Assembly: GCF_001956215.1 (NCBI RefSeq)
Contig: NZ_MRTQ01000024.1
Coordinates: forward strand, 1 to 64,000
Direction of reading: 5' to 3'
Length of the DNA: 64,000 nucleotides
From: Paenibacillus sp. FSL R5-0490
Lineage (GTDB): Bacteria; Bacillota; Bacilli; Bacillales; Cytobacillaceae
A program made the position numbers and the translations under genes. Below are positions 45,220 to 53,860 of this stretch, in pieces. Every line of letters begins with the position of its first letter. Position 1 is the stretch's first letter. Under the pieces are notes generated by a model that made no database searches, was not told the origin of the DNA, and was given only the letters and a program-made list of their open reading frames with translations.

Positions 45220-45487
45220 AACGCTCTCCTTTCATGTAGGAAATGCATGTGTGAACGTGATGTATTAGGGCATTCTTAGTTTTAAAATACCCAAATACTT
45301 ACAGGTCAACCATACTTTTTACGGGATCATAACCTGAGTTGACAAATTCGGGAACATTATCTCTGCATAGCAAATTGATGAATAAGGAACTATATATTAA
45401 AACTTTGATTATAAATATATGCTTCTGTTGGAGGAGATAAGTTCTTTACATAGCAGGTATAGAAATAAAAAAAGGCGGTTCATTTGT

Positions 45488-45925
45488 ATGTATTGGTTTC
45501 CTTATCTTTCATTGGCCATTAATCTCATTGTAATCTGGTTTATGCCAAAGCGTTTAACGAATAAAGAAATATACGTAAGCTGGGCTGTCATTGCTTTGAT
45601 TAACTTAAGTACAGACGTAATGCTAAGTTTATATTTTCGGCTGTATGAGTTAAACGGCGGGGGAGTACAGCTGGGGGTACATATTATTGAATTAACTCTT
45701 GGTGCGTCATTCGGGATTATTTTTTTGAATTTCATGCCGGAAAGCAGGCGTTCTTTTTTCATTTATACAGCAGCCTGGGTCATTTTCTCTGTTCTTTATG
45801 AAATGGTTACGGTTAAGATGGATTTTATTAATTATTTCTTCTGGAAATGGTGGTATTCTTTCTTCTACTATTTTGCTGCTTTTTTATTTGTCCGCTGGCA
45901 TTTGCATTATATCAGGTCAAATTAG
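45488..45925 (+). CDS. CBO0543-family membrane protein (paralogue 2)
   Basis: Protein of 145 residues with four or five hydrophobic helices and the family aromatic pattern (MYWFPYLSLAINLIVIWFMP, SVLYEMVTVK, FFWKWWYSFFYYF). It is homologous to the protein at 17550-18014. ATG 45488 lies 9 bases after AAAGGCGG, so earlier in-frame starts are rejected. The role is unknown. Confidence 0.72.
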   Translation: MYWFPYLSLAINLIVIWFMPKRLTNKEIYVSWAVIALINLSTDVMLSLYFRLYELNGGGVQLGVHIIELTLGASFGIIFLNFMPESRRSFFIYTAAWVIFSVLYEMVTVKMDFINYFFWKWWYSFFYYFAAFLFVRWHLHYIRSN

Positions 45926-45950
45926 AGCTTCCTGCTATTGCCGGAAGCTC
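45925..45950 (+). terminator. Hairpin at the 3' end of the CBO0543 gene
   Basis: GAGCTTCC/GGAAGCTC stem immediately after the stop codon, with a weak T-rich continuation. Confidence 0.6.
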
Positions 45951-46030
45951 ACAGCCTTTCTTTATTCCTTTCCATTCTGTTATCGAAGAACTTCCTGGCC
46001 TCGTGTTTTATCATATTTCTGATCGTTCTT

Positions 46031-46079
46031 AATATTTTCATGTTCATCACCACTATAGGAATACGCAGATGAAAATATT
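46031..46079. repeat. Intergenic inverted repeat
   Basis: Eleven-base arms AATATTTTCAT (46031-46041) and ATGAAAATATT (46069-46079) are perfect complements around a 27-nt loop. No gene is seen. Confidence 0.55.
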
Positions 46080-46110
46080 CTGTGCCAGTCCGTGTATCGG
46101 GAGAAATAAC

Positions 46111-46150
46111 AAAAGACTCCTGCTCCGTTGGTCAGGGGCAGAAGTCTTTC
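46111..46150 (-). terminator. Intrinsic terminator of the DUF3231 gene
   Basis: AAAGACT and CTGC/CC pairing with GG/GCAG and AGTCTTT gives a long stem; the minus-strand 3' side ends in CTTTTG. Confidence 0.75.
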
Positions 46151-46158
46151 AGCGATTT

Positions 46159-46710
46159 TTAATTTCTTTCAGGAGTGCCAGGCGGCATATAGCTTGGCGG
46201 GATTCTCAGCCAGCCTCTTTCCTTCATTAAATTCTTAAGAGGGGAGGCAATTTCCATTAAGTGCACCTGTAAGGTAAAGAACATTAACCCCACATCTGTT
46301 CTGACTGTTTTACTCATAGCCTGTGCACAAAAGGTTATGCTTGCTGCGATTTTTACTGATATTAAATTAGCGATTTCATCTTCCGTTAACTTGACACCTT
46401 CAGGAACAGAATCCGGGTTGGAAAGTGGTTTTTCGGCATTAGTTAAAGGCAGTGGCACTCCTTCTTTAAGCAGAAAATTCTCAATCATTTTTGTGTCGGC
46501 CCTGCTTCCTTTAATGGAGGAGCGTATAGTATGCAATAGTTCAGGATCTGTGGTCATATTTAAGGCAATATAGTAAAGGGAGTGGGCTTCATGGAATGCT
46601 GTATACAGAGTCCATAAATCCATAACCTCCCCGACATGCAGCGGCGGCTTTGGTTCGTTATCAGCAAAATTCTTAATGGTTTCCTTAATGGCCTCGAATG
46701 GGTTTTGCAT
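46159..46710 (-). CDS. DUF3231-family protein (single domain)
   Basis: Protein of 183 residues with one ferritin-like helical domain (VMDLWTLYTAFHEAHSLYYI, ENFLLKEGVPLPL) and a Pro-rich C-terminus. It resembles half of the tandem protein at 24553-25566. It is likely linked to sporulation or stress by family distribution only. The ATG is preceded by GGGTGAAATA on the minus strand. It is monocistronic, with its own terminator. Confidence 0.72.
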   Translation of the reverse strand: MQNPFEAIKETIKNFADNEPKPPLHVGEVMDLWTLYTAFHEAHSLYYIALNMTTDPELLHTIRSSIKGSRADTKMIENFLLKEGVPLPLTNAEKPLSNPDSVPEGVKLTEDEIANLISVKIAASITFCAQAMSKTVRTDVGLMFFTLQVHLMEIASPLKNLMKERGWLRIPPSYMPPGTPERN

Positions 46711-46863
46711 TATTTCACCCCATCATATGTATTTTTTTTAGTTTTGCCGATATTTTCAATTTCATTCAATATTAAGGAAATGACTAATTTTTTTTGAAAC
46801 TATTTTTGAGAATATTCGTAATACATTAGGAGCAGACCTTACTCGGAAAAGGGGAATTTCAGA

Positions 46864-47421
46864 TTGAGAAATAGAGTCCTGAAGAGACTTTCCTATCTTT
46901 TTACCGGAGAATCAATGAGTTTAATCATGTTTGTCTTCATCAGTTACCTGGTGAACTATACCTATTCGGATCTCCATTTATATTCACTGTTTTCCTTCTG
47001 GTCATCATTTCTGCTGCTGGAGTTCATCTTGCTTCAGGGCACCATTTATTGGTTTGTAAAATGGAAACGGTTAAAAAGGGAGAATACGTCAGTTGCCCCG
47101 ATCACGCTTGAACAGCCGTTATGGATTACAAAGAAATGGAATCTTGGCATGATCATAGTGATTCCAGTTGCATTCGTGGCAGACTACGTAATATGGCACC
47201 CGGCAGTTCCTCTTGGATTTGCGATTGCCGGCTTTATCTATGTTTTTGCCATTCTCGAATATATCAACTATTTTCATATTCAGCTATCCTATGACAATCG
47301 CGCTGACATTAACAGCCTTAAACAGACAAAACGATTTAAACAGGCTTGCTTGAGCAAGGAATTTAAGAGGCTGGGGAATTTAGAAGCCGATGGCAGGAAA
47401 GCGATAATGGAGAAGGATTAA
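46864..47421 (+). CDS. Four-helix membrane protein of unknown function
   Basis: Protein of 185 residues with hydrophobic segments near residues 17-35, 40-63, 95-110 and 117-137, then a basic cytoplasmic tail ending EADGRKAIMEKD. The start is TTG 46864 with AAGGGGAA upstream. It is followed by a GNAT-pentapeptide gene after 42 bp. I recognise no characterised family. Confidence 0.68.
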   Translation: MRNRVLKRLSYLFTGESMSLIMFVFISYLVNYTYSDLHLYSLFSFWSSFLLLEFILLQGTIYWFVKWKRLKRENTSVAPITLEQPLWITKKWNLGMIIVIPVAFVADYVIWHPAVPLGFAIAGFIYVFAILEYINYFHIQLSYDNRADINSLKQTKRFKQACLSKEFKRLGNLEADGRKAIMEKD

Positions 47422-47463
47422 GGTGCCTGCCTTGTTTCTGTCACTGAAAAGGAGAACATTAAA

Positions 47464-48363
47464 ATGGAAATATTGATTGAAAAAGCAATGATGAAAGATG
47501 CAGTTCAGTTAACAGACATTATGAAAGCTGCATTTGATGAGGAAGCTCAAAAATGGCTTACAGGTGATGAACAATATATAGCAGATTTTAATATTCAGCC
47601 TCCCGAATATGATTCCCTGCAAATGACGAAATATATGATTCTGGAACTGGATTATTATAAAGTAATTTATAAAAATGAAATAGCAGGCGGGATTATCGTT
47701 ACGATTTCCGGAAAATCATATGGACGGATTGATCGGATTTTTATCCGGCCTGATTTACAGGGCTGCGGAATTGGTTCAGCTGCCATAAAGTTTATAGAAA
47801 ATCATTATCCATATATAAAGGCATGGGAACTCGAAACATCGGCCAGACAAATCAATAATCATCACTTCTACGAGAAAATGGGCTTTCAAATATCTTTTAA
47901 AACGAATGAAGAGTATTGTTATGAGAAAAGAACCGGACCTTCGAAACAAGATATTACAGATCCTCAATTTGAGAACTGCGATATGGGAAACACTGAAGTT
48001 TACAAAGTGAATATGGCGGAAAGTTCGTTCAGCAACAGCAGCCTGTGTAAAGCACATTTCAGCAATTGTAATTTAAGTCATTCCAAGTTTCAAAATATTA
48101 ATCTCCAAAAAACTCTTTTTGCCGACTTGAATCTATCTCAAAGCAGGTTCATGCATGTTACCTTAAGCGGAGTGCTATTTGCTGATACGAATCTTCGGGA
48201 TGGAGAGAATCCCATTTCATTTAATAGATGTAACCTGGAAGGGAGTAAAATAACTAACTGCTGTTTGAAAAATGTTGAAATTTCCGAAAGCAGCATGAGT
48301 GGAATGAAGATCAATGGTATTCCGGTTGAAGAACTATTGCGTGTTTATGAACAAAATAAATGA
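47464..48363 (+). CDS. GNAT acetyltransferase fused to pentapeptide-like repeats
   Basis: Protein of 299 residues. Residues about 1-155 are a GNAT domain with acetyl-CoA motif RPDLQGCGIGSAAIKF and HHFYEKMGF. Residues about 165-285 are a degenerate pentapeptide beta-helix (SSFSNSSLCKAHFSNCNLSH, LSQSRFMHVTLSGVLFADTN). The repeat part may position a protein substrate or mediate dimerisation; this is inference. AAAAGGAGAA precedes ATG 47464. The next gene begins close downstream. Confidence 0.82.
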   Translation: MEILIEKAMMKDAVQLTDIMKAAFDEEAQKWLTGDEQYIADFNIQPPEYDSLQMTKYMILELDYYKVIYKNEIAGGIIVTISGKSYGRIDRIFIRPDLQGCGIGSAAIKFIENHYPYIKAWELETSARQINNHHFYEKMGFQISFKTNEEYCYEKRTGPSKQDITDPQFENCDMGNTEVYKVNMAESSFSNSSLCKAHFSNCNLSHSKFQNINLQKTLFADLNLSQSRFMHVTLSGVLFADTNLRDGENPISFNRCNLEGSKITNCCLKNVEISESSMSGMKINGIPVEELLRVYEQNK

Positions 48364-48404
48364 GGGACGCACGTATTTGTATTATGAAGCGGGGAGCTTT
48401 TGGC

Positions 48405-48950
48405 ATGAGTAAGCCTGATGTAATGGAAATTGTTAATCATTTGTTAGAAGAAGTAACAGTGATATTAAAAGATAATTTTAAAGGTTTTTATTTGCACGGC
48501 TCATTGGCGATGGGCGGATTTAACCCGGATAAAAGTGATGTTGATATTTTAATTGTAACGTATCATTCCTTGTCATCTGATATAAAAAGTAAGCCGGCAA
48601 AGTTACTCTTAAAGACCTCCAATGCACCATTCCCCATTGAAGTCAGCTTTTTGAATGAAAAAGATCTCTGCAATTGGCAGCATCCATGTCCATTTGATTT
48701 TCACTATAGTGAATTTTGGCGGGAGAAATTTGAAGAAGAAGTGGATCCGCATAGCGTTTCCGGATTTGATCCTGATTTGGCTGCTCATATTACGATCGTT
48801 AATCATCGAGGTATCTGTGCTGCTGGCGAATCCATAAAAGCAACTTTTCCTAATGTGCCGAGAGAGGACTACCTGTCTTCTATCCTGGGGGATTACCGTG
48901 ATTGCCTTGAAAATCTTAAAGAAGATCCTGTTTATAGTGTCTTAATATAG
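48405..48950 (+). pseudogene. Aminoglycoside-nucleotidyltransferase-like gene, truncated
   Basis: The frame gives 181 residues with the nucleotidyltransferase core GFYLHGSLAMGG and SDVDILIV, but stops after PVYSVLI where relatives of about 260 residues continue. After the stop, another frame (48946-49047) reads SAANDHSHIDFTKLYDLRDY and ends LISF, which resembles the end of such proteins. An internal deletion has probably joined the two parts out of frame. ATG 48405 with GGGGAG upstream is the probable original start. An intact relative lies at 27829. Confidence 0.6.
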
Positions 48951-49047
48951 TTCAGCTGCAAATGATCATTCTCACATAGATTTTACTAAGCTCTATGATT
49001 TAAGAGACTATATTGATGGTGAAGTCCGGAAACTGATAAGCTTTTAA
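48946..49047 (+). pseudogene. Detached C-terminal remnant of the nucleotidyltransferase gene
   Basis: An open stretch in a different frame from the upstream 181-residue gene, encoding the helix-like ending FTKLYDLRDYIDGEVRKLI and then a stop. It has no start codon or ribosome-binding site. It is interpreted as the old 3' end after deletion. Confidence 0.45.
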
Positions 49048-49134
49048 AGGAATGGTCGGTATTCAGACGGATTAGCCATCATCATACTTCATTCATTCTA
49101 AACATAATGGTATAATCAGGAAAAAACGAAAGAA

Positions 49135-49959
49135 GTGTTCCTTTTGGATCTAATTACGGGGAAAATCCTGTTTGCTTCCTTATTCATCATTCTTATACAT
49201 AGTATTGAAACACTGGCCTACGCTGTCCGGTTATCGGGTGCCCGGGTCAAGCTGATCGCATCAGGGCTTTCTTTGTTCAGTACCATTGTCATTGTTTCAC
49301 GAATGGCGAACATGGGTCAGCAGCCGCTGCTTGGGAGTATTATTGATACTGCTCCAGAACAAAACTTTCTCAGTTTTGTTGAAAATCAATTCAGGGTGCT
49401 AATTGGGGCTTCCACAATAGGGACCATCATTGGAATTCTGCTGCTGCCGACATTTATAGCGATTTTCTCAAGAGCCATTATCCGTCTTGCCGATGCAGGA
49501 GGATCAGTGCCTTCGCTGCTAAAAGTCGGTTTTAGCTGGAAATCGGCAAAGACAGTAATCAGCCATTTTAAGTTTCCGAGAATTTCTTATTTAAATGGAC
49601 TTAAACTCAGTGAAATACCAAAACGGCTATTTCTATTCAATATGTTTGTAACCGCTATCTATACAATTGGAGTGCTGTCAGCTCTATATGCTTCGCTGCT
49701 TACTCATGATAGCTCAAGAACAGCAATTATGGCATCTGGTCTCATAAACGGTGTAGCAACAATCCTGCTATCGATTTTTGTCGATCCGAAAATTTCTGTC
49801 ATGTCAGATAATGTGGTGCGCGGGAAAGCAAAGTATACGAATCTAAAGGGGATTTCCATAATGATGGTTACCTCCCGATTGATCGGAACCGTCCTTGCAC
49901 AGATCTTGTTTATACCCGGGGCTTATTATATTGCCTGGGCTTCGAAGTTTTTTGTATAA
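49135..49959 (+). CDS. amj: Lipid II flippase, Amj family
   Basis: Polytopic membrane protein of 274 residues matching Amj (YdaH, DUF2837): IHSIETLAYAVRLSGARVK near the start, RMANMGQQPLLGS, and ATILLSIFVDPKISVMSD later. In B. subtilis Amj is an alternate flippase that translocates lipid II for peptidoglycan synthesis and is induced when MurJ is lacking. The start GTG 49135 has a weak AAGAAG; TTG 49144 is possible. A terminator follows. Confidence 0.88.
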   Translation: MFLLDLITGKILFASLFIILIHSIETLAYAVRLSGARVKLIASGLSLFSTIVIVSRMANMGQQPLLGSIIDTAPEQNFLSFVENQFRVLIGASTIGTIIGILLLPTFIAIFSRAIIRLADAGGSVPSLLKVGFSWKSAKTVISHFKFPRISYLNGLKLSEIPKRLFLFNMFVTAIYTIGVLSALYASLLTHDSSRTAIMASGLINGVATILLSIFVDPKISVMSDNVVRGKAKYTNLKGISIMMVTSRLIGTVLAQILFIPGAYYIAWASKFFV

Positions 49960-50027
49960 AAAAACGGCACTGCTCATCCTAACGGGTTCGGTTTTCGAGG
50001 ACAAAAACTTAATTCGCGCACTAATTA

Positions 50028-50066
50028 GCAGTCCAATTCGCAACTGAATTGGACTGCCTCTTTTTG
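50028..50066 (+). terminator. Intrinsic terminator of amj
   Basis: Stem GCAGTCCAATTC/GAATTGGACTGC followed by CTCTTTTT. The rest of the 350-bp gap to 50310 contains only GCGAATT-type repeats and no gene. Confidence 0.9.
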
Positions 50067-50310
50067 TTGATATAGCGGGCAATTTTGTATATTTTATGGT
50101 GTCTTAGCACTCGAATTCGCACCCCTTTTAGCAGAGTGAAAGAAGTTATTGTCAGCGTGCGAATTGGTATGTTGAAAACAGCAATTAGGTTTCTGGATAT
50201 TTATGTTAAAATGATGTAGAGGCTAATTCAACTAATGAAGCAGGATTGTTTAAGAAGAAAAAGAGGAACTTGTTGCAATAGCAAAACGCAAGATATTAGG
50301 AGGAAGTTTT

Positions 50311-50802
50311 ATGCAAAAAAAATCTTTAGTAATAATTGATATTCAAAATGACATAACAAAGAATTACAAAGATATCATTGAAAATATCAACAAATCAATT
50401 GATTGGGCGGTCGAAAATAATATTCATGTTGTTTACATAAGACATGAGAATTTGTCACCTGGTACGAGAACTTTTAAAACAGGTACACTAGGTGCGGAAT
50501 TAGCTCCAGATTTGAAAATAGTATCAGAAAATGTTTTTACAAAATATAAAGGAAGCGCATTAACAAGTGAAGAATTCACAGACTTTATTAGTATAAATGA
50601 AATAGACGACTTCTACATTACTGGAGCGGATGCTGTTGCTTGTGTTAAGTCAACTTGCTATAACTTACGTAAATCAAACTATGGGGTTAGTGTACTATCA
50701 GATTGCATTACCAGTTATGATAAAAAGAAAATTGATGGTATGATAGACTATTATGAAAGTAAAGGATGCGAGATAATTTGTTTGAATAACTTATTGATTT
50801 AA
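50311..50802 (+). CDS. Isochorismatase-like cysteine hydrolase
   Basis: Protein of 163 residues with the isochorismatase triad: Asp in VIIDIQND (near residue 9), a Lys following in the central FTKYKGSAL region, and the nucleophilic Cys in GADAVACVKSTCYNL. Relatives hydrolyse amides such as nicotinamide, ureidoacrylate or isochorismate. It is preceded by AGGAGGAAG and is markedly AT-rich relative to neighbours. The substrate is unknown. Confidence 0.82.
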   Translation: MQKKSLVIIDIQNDITKNYKDIIENINKSIDWAVENNIHVVYIRHENLSPGTRTFKTGTLGAELAPDLKIVSENVFTKYKGSALTSEEFTDFISINEIDDFYITGADAVACVKSTCYNLRKSNYGVSVLSDCITSYDKKKIDGMIDYYESKGCEIICLNNLLI

Positions 50803-50975
50803 GAATTTTTTTAGGACCATTTAATCGTCCAGAGGCTGTTTTAGCATACTGCTTTGCTCCGCTTAAAGTATCTATACGCATTACTCAATAATTAAAGAAT
50901 AATTTTTGGAATAAGTTTCTGAACTAATTTACTTAAACATAAGGATGCTTATCTTCAATAACGTGCTGCTATAAA

Positions 50976-51008
50976 GAAAGCTCAGAGCATAATGGCTCCG
51001 AGCTTTTT
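50976..51008 (+). terminator. Intrinsic terminator in the 50803-51123 gap
   Basis: AAAGCTC and AGC pair with GCT and GAGCTTT, followed by T residues. It lies 175 bp past the isochorismatase gene. The remainder of the 321-bp gap holds no gene that I can support. Confidence 0.75.
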
Positions 51009-51123
51009 TCATGCTAATTTTACTGCTAAAGTGTTCAGCTAATTACACTGCGAAAAGCATTGCAAATTCGAATTTTGCACTTCATAACCGAATCCATTAT
51101 GCTCATCCAGTGCCTTTTTCGAT

Positions 51124-51732
51124 TTAGATACTTTCGCTCTTGCGCTTGCTGATGAATTTGTAAGTAAAGAAAATAATGAGTCCCGCAAGGATAATCAGGA
51201 CTAGAGGAAGGGCATAGCTATTGAAAATTTCCTCTGCTTCTTTATAATGAGGGCCAAGTTTAAACCCCAGATAAACATAGAACGCGGTAATCGGAAGCAT
51301 TGCCAGGTATGTATAGATTGAGAACTTCCACACATTCATTTTGGCCATTCCGCATGGAATCGATATTGCTGTACGGACAACCGGCAGAAAGCGGGCAAAG
51401 AAAGCGACCCCTGAACCGTACTTCTCAAAGAACTTGTCCGAAGCATCGATCTGTTTTTGTGAAACTAAAAAGTATTTTCCGTATTTTAAAACCATGGGAC
51501 GGCCGCCATATCGGCCCAGCGCATATAATGTCAGCGGTCCGATCGTTCCTCCCACAGTGCCTGCTAATACAACCAGATAATAATTAAAATCACCTTGGAA
51601 GACCCAAAAGCCGGCCAAAGGGAGAACCACTTCTGCCGGGACGAATTCAAAGCAAAGTGCAAGCAATATTCCAAAGTAAGAAAACTGTTTTAAAAATTCA
51701 ATTAAGCTGATAACAATTTCTGACATAGTCAC
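51124..51732 (-). CDS. DedA-family membrane protein
   Basis: Protein of 202 residues with the SNARE-associated/DedA pattern: an FEFVPAEVVLPLAGF re-entrant helix, GGTIGPLTLYALGRYGGR, and FFARFLPVVRTAISIPCGMA holding the conserved arginines. DedA proteins flip or recycle phospholipids and undecaprenyl phosphate and need the proton motive force. Its exact lipid is unknown. It starts at ATG 51732 and ends just beside a spacer with no clear terminator. Confidence 0.88.
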   Translation of the reverse strand: MTMSEIVISLIEFLKQFSYFGILLALCFEFVPAEVVLPLAGFWVFQGDFNYYLVVLAGTVGGTIGPLTLYALGRYGGRPMVLKYGKYFLVSQKQIDASDKFFEKYGSGVAFFARFLPVVRTAISIPCGMAKMNVWKFSIYTYLAMLPITAFYVYLGFKLGPHYKEAEEIFNSYALPLVLIILAGLIIFFTYKFISKRKSESI

Positions 51733-51747
51733 ACATCCTGTTGATTA

Positions 51748-51812
51748 ATAAGAAAAGCGCAAGCCGACCCATCGAGGGGGTAGGCGCTAGAGCTAGACAA
51801 TTCACAAAGTTT
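51748..51812. repeat. Short REP-like intergenic repeat
   Basis: The segment AAAAGCGCAAGCCGACCC ... GGGGGTAGGCGCTAGAGCTAG is self-complementary (AGCGC with GCGCT, CC with GG) and resembles a GCGCAAG...GCGCTAGAGCTAGAC element that I recall from many Bacillus-group intergenic regions. It sits upstream of the dedA-type gene. Confidence 0.45.
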
Positions 51813-51920
51813 ATAGATATAAAATGTACATAAGTCAGTCTAACGGGTAATAAGAAAACAATCAAGTATTTATATAGACACAAAAATGGCGGCTGCCTTA
51901 ATCGGAGCCGCCGTTTTTTC

Positions 51921-53234
51921 TTAGGCTAACTGGGGCTTGCTTTTAAAAACCTCCAGATAATGAAGCTGGTGTCCATCTTTTTCGTGGACTTTAAATGTAA
52001 ATCCATCCGCTTCAATCTCTGTTCCTATTTCTGCTTCCATATGCTGTGTAAGGAACCAGCCGCCAATAGTATCTACGTCTTCATGCTCAAAATCCGTGCC
52101 AAGCAGATTATTGACATCTTCTATAAGAAGCTTGGAATCCAGGATATAATGATCATCATTCAGCTTTCGTATCTCCGGAACTTCATCTTCATCAAATTCA
52201 TCACGGATCTCACCGACTATTTCTTCAAGAATGTCTTCAACCGTCACCAATCCGGAAGTTCCGCCATATTCATCCATTAAAATGGCAATATGGATGCGTT
52301 CCTTCTGCATTTTGACAAGCAGGTCATGAATGGGAATGCTTTCAATGACATGGATGACCGGATTAATAAAGGAGTCTAAATCAAGGTTCTCAGGTGTAAT
52401 CCTGTCTGTTAGACTGGCAGTCAGAAATTCTTTTACATTAATAAACCCGCGGATATTGTCTTTATCCCCATCTTCAACGGGGTATCGCGTGTAATTTTCT
52501 GTCTGGATGGTTTGCATAATTTCTGCCAGTGTATTATCGAAGGCAATCGTAACCATCTCAGTACGCGGGACCATGATTTCTTTTGCAATTCTTTCATCAA
52601 ATTCAAAGATATTGTTCACGTACTTTAATTCATTTTTATTGATTTCACCGCTCTTATAACTCTCAGATAAAAGAATTCGCAGTTCTTCTTCTGAATGGGC
52701 CATTTCATGCTCAGAAGCCGGCTTTAAACCAAACAGGCCAACGAGTACCCTGGCAGATCCATTTAAGAACCAAATGAATGGAAACATCACTCGGTAGAAC
52801 CAGATAATCGGTGCTGCGAATGCCATTGTAACTGCTTCCGCTTTTTGAATGGCAACTGTTTTTGGTGCAAGCTCTCCTACAACGACATGCAGGAAGGTGA
52901 CTAAAGCAAAGGCAATACCAAATGATAAAATATGGGTAAGGGACTCTGCTATTTCAAACCTCTCAAATAACGGATGCAATAACTTTTCAACCGTTGGCTC
53001 ACCAAGCCACCCGAGACCTAATGCAGTGATGGTAATACCCAATTGGCAGGCCGATAAATATTCATCCAGGTGCGTGACGACTCTCTTAGCCGCTATAGCC
53101 CTTTTATTCCCTTCAGCAATCAGCTGATCAATTCGGGAAACACGGACCTTTACAATCGCAAACTCGGTTGCTACGAAGAATGCGGTTAATGCTATTAATA
53201 ATGCAATCAATAATAAATTTATGGTTGTCAACAA
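51921..53234 (-). CDS. Hemolysin-family CNNM/CorC protein (DUF21-CBS-CorC_HlyC)
   Basis: Protein of 437 residues: DUF21/CNNM membrane domain (about residues 1-200, [15 protein letters not shown]), tandem CBS domains (about 215-335, [14 protein letters not shown] and [20 protein letters not shown]) and a C-terminal CorC_HlyC domain (about 350-433). Such proteins act in Mg2+ or other cation export. The start is the TTG pair at 53234. The strong AGGAGG lies 28 bases upstream, separated by a perfect hairpin that would bring it to normal spacing when folded. Confidence 0.88.
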   Translation of the reverse strand: MLTTINLLLIALLIALTAFFVATEFAIVKVRVSRIDQLIAEGNKRAIAAKRVVTHLDEYLSACQLGITITALGLGWLGEPTVEKLLHPLFERFEIAESLTHILSFGIAFALVTFLHVVVGELAPKTVAIQKAEAVTMAFAAPIIWFYRVMFPFIWFLNGSARVLVGLFGLKPASEHEMAHSEEELRILLSESYKSGEINKNELKYVNNIFEFDERIAKEIMVPRTEMVTIAFDNTLAEIMQTIQTENYTRYPVEDGDKDNIRGFINVKEFLTASLTDRITPENLDLDSFINPVIHVIESIPIHDLLVKMQKERIHIAILMDEYGGTSGLVTVEDILEEIVGEIRDEFDEDEVPEIRKLNDDHYILDSKLLIEDVNNLLGTDFEHEDVDTIGGWFLTQHMEAEIGTEIEADGFTFKVHEKDGHQLHYLEVFKSKPQLA

Positions 53235-53239
53235 GCAGT

Positions 53240-53267
53240 CTTACTAAAAAGTAAGACATACACCTCC
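53240..53267 (-). promoter_or_regulatory. Hairpin between Shine-Dalgarno and start codon of the CNNM gene
   Basis: On the minus strand AGGAGGTG (about 53272-53265) is followed by GTCTTACT, a TTTT loop and AGTAAGAC (53258-53239), then TGC and the TTG start. Removing the 20-nt hairpin leaves 8 bases between AGGAGG and TTG. The ATG overlapping the stem opens an unrelated short frame. Confidence 0.6.
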
Positions 53268-53354
53268 TAAAATGGTAATAATACTTAATAAGTTCACTAC
53301 TTAAATTGTGCCCAAACAAATATCCATAATGCTCCAAAAATCAAAAAAACGATA

Positions 53355-53726
53355 TCAGTTCAGCAATAAGAGCAGTGACTGAATTAATGATAAGCTTTCA
53401 TGTGAAATATTTTTTTTAACATACTCATATTTTTCCGGATCTGATTTCTTCAGCTGTGAAAGTGCTTTCGTCACATCTTCCTCCAGATCCTGAATTTTTA
53501 GCCTTAGCTCAAGAACATCTACCTCTTCAGAAAATTGGCTGATGACTTTTTTCTTGATTTCCTCCAATGACAAACCATCCGCTTTACATTTCTCGATAAA
53601 AGCAATACGTTCGATGGAGGAGTGGTCATAATAGCGATAATTTGAAGGTGAACGTTCTGCTTCTAAAAGACCCAGGGAAGTATAGTAATCAATCGTTCTC
53701 TTCGTAACCTTTGCTTTTTCAGCCAA
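53355..53726 (-). CDS. MerR-family transcriptional regulator, 5' end apparently frameshifted
   Basis: MerR-type helix-turn-helix (VTKRTIDYYTSLGLLEAERS, SNYRYYDHSSIERIAFIEKC) followed by a coiled-coil dimerisation helix and a Leu-rich C-terminus. The in-frame start visible is TTG 53726, which omits the usual LRIGELA. A GGAGG and ATG at 53755 have ideal spacing but are one base out of frame; one extra G in the GGGG tract (53750-53753) would give MGAEKLRIGELAEKAK. The gene may be mutated or the read may have an error. It lies upstream of the CNNM gene on the same strand. Confidence 0.7.
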   Translation of the reverse strand: MAEKAKVTKRTIDYYTSLGLLEAERSPSNYRYYDHSSIERIAFIEKCKADGLSLEEIKKKVISQFSEEVDVLELRLKIQDLEEDVTKALSQLKKSDPEKYEYVKKNISHESLSLIQSLLLLLN

Positions 53727-53860
53727 TTCTCCTATTCTTAACTTCTCAGCCCCATGAGGTTTCCTCCAAACTGTTACGTGATGGTTATGAATTTAATTAT
53801 ACTAAACTATCATAGAAAAGCAATGAAATTGAATGAAAGGGGAGGAACAGCTCCGAAAAA

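Noticed and set aside
45236..45290. Fnr-like site upstream of the narK-type gene
   Set aside because: TGTGAACGTGATG has one good half-site, but the second half is in the wrong orientation and spacing.
45985..46125. Minus-strand frame containing a plausible-looking hydrophilic peptide
   Set aside because: No start codon with a ribosome-binding site is available and it runs through the inverted repeat and into the DUF3231 terminator.
53128..53337. Overlapping minus-strand frame starting beside AGGAGG upstream of the CNNM gene
   Set aside because: Its internal ATG is too near the Shine-Dalgarno, and the frame would read out of phase through the conserved CNNM start.
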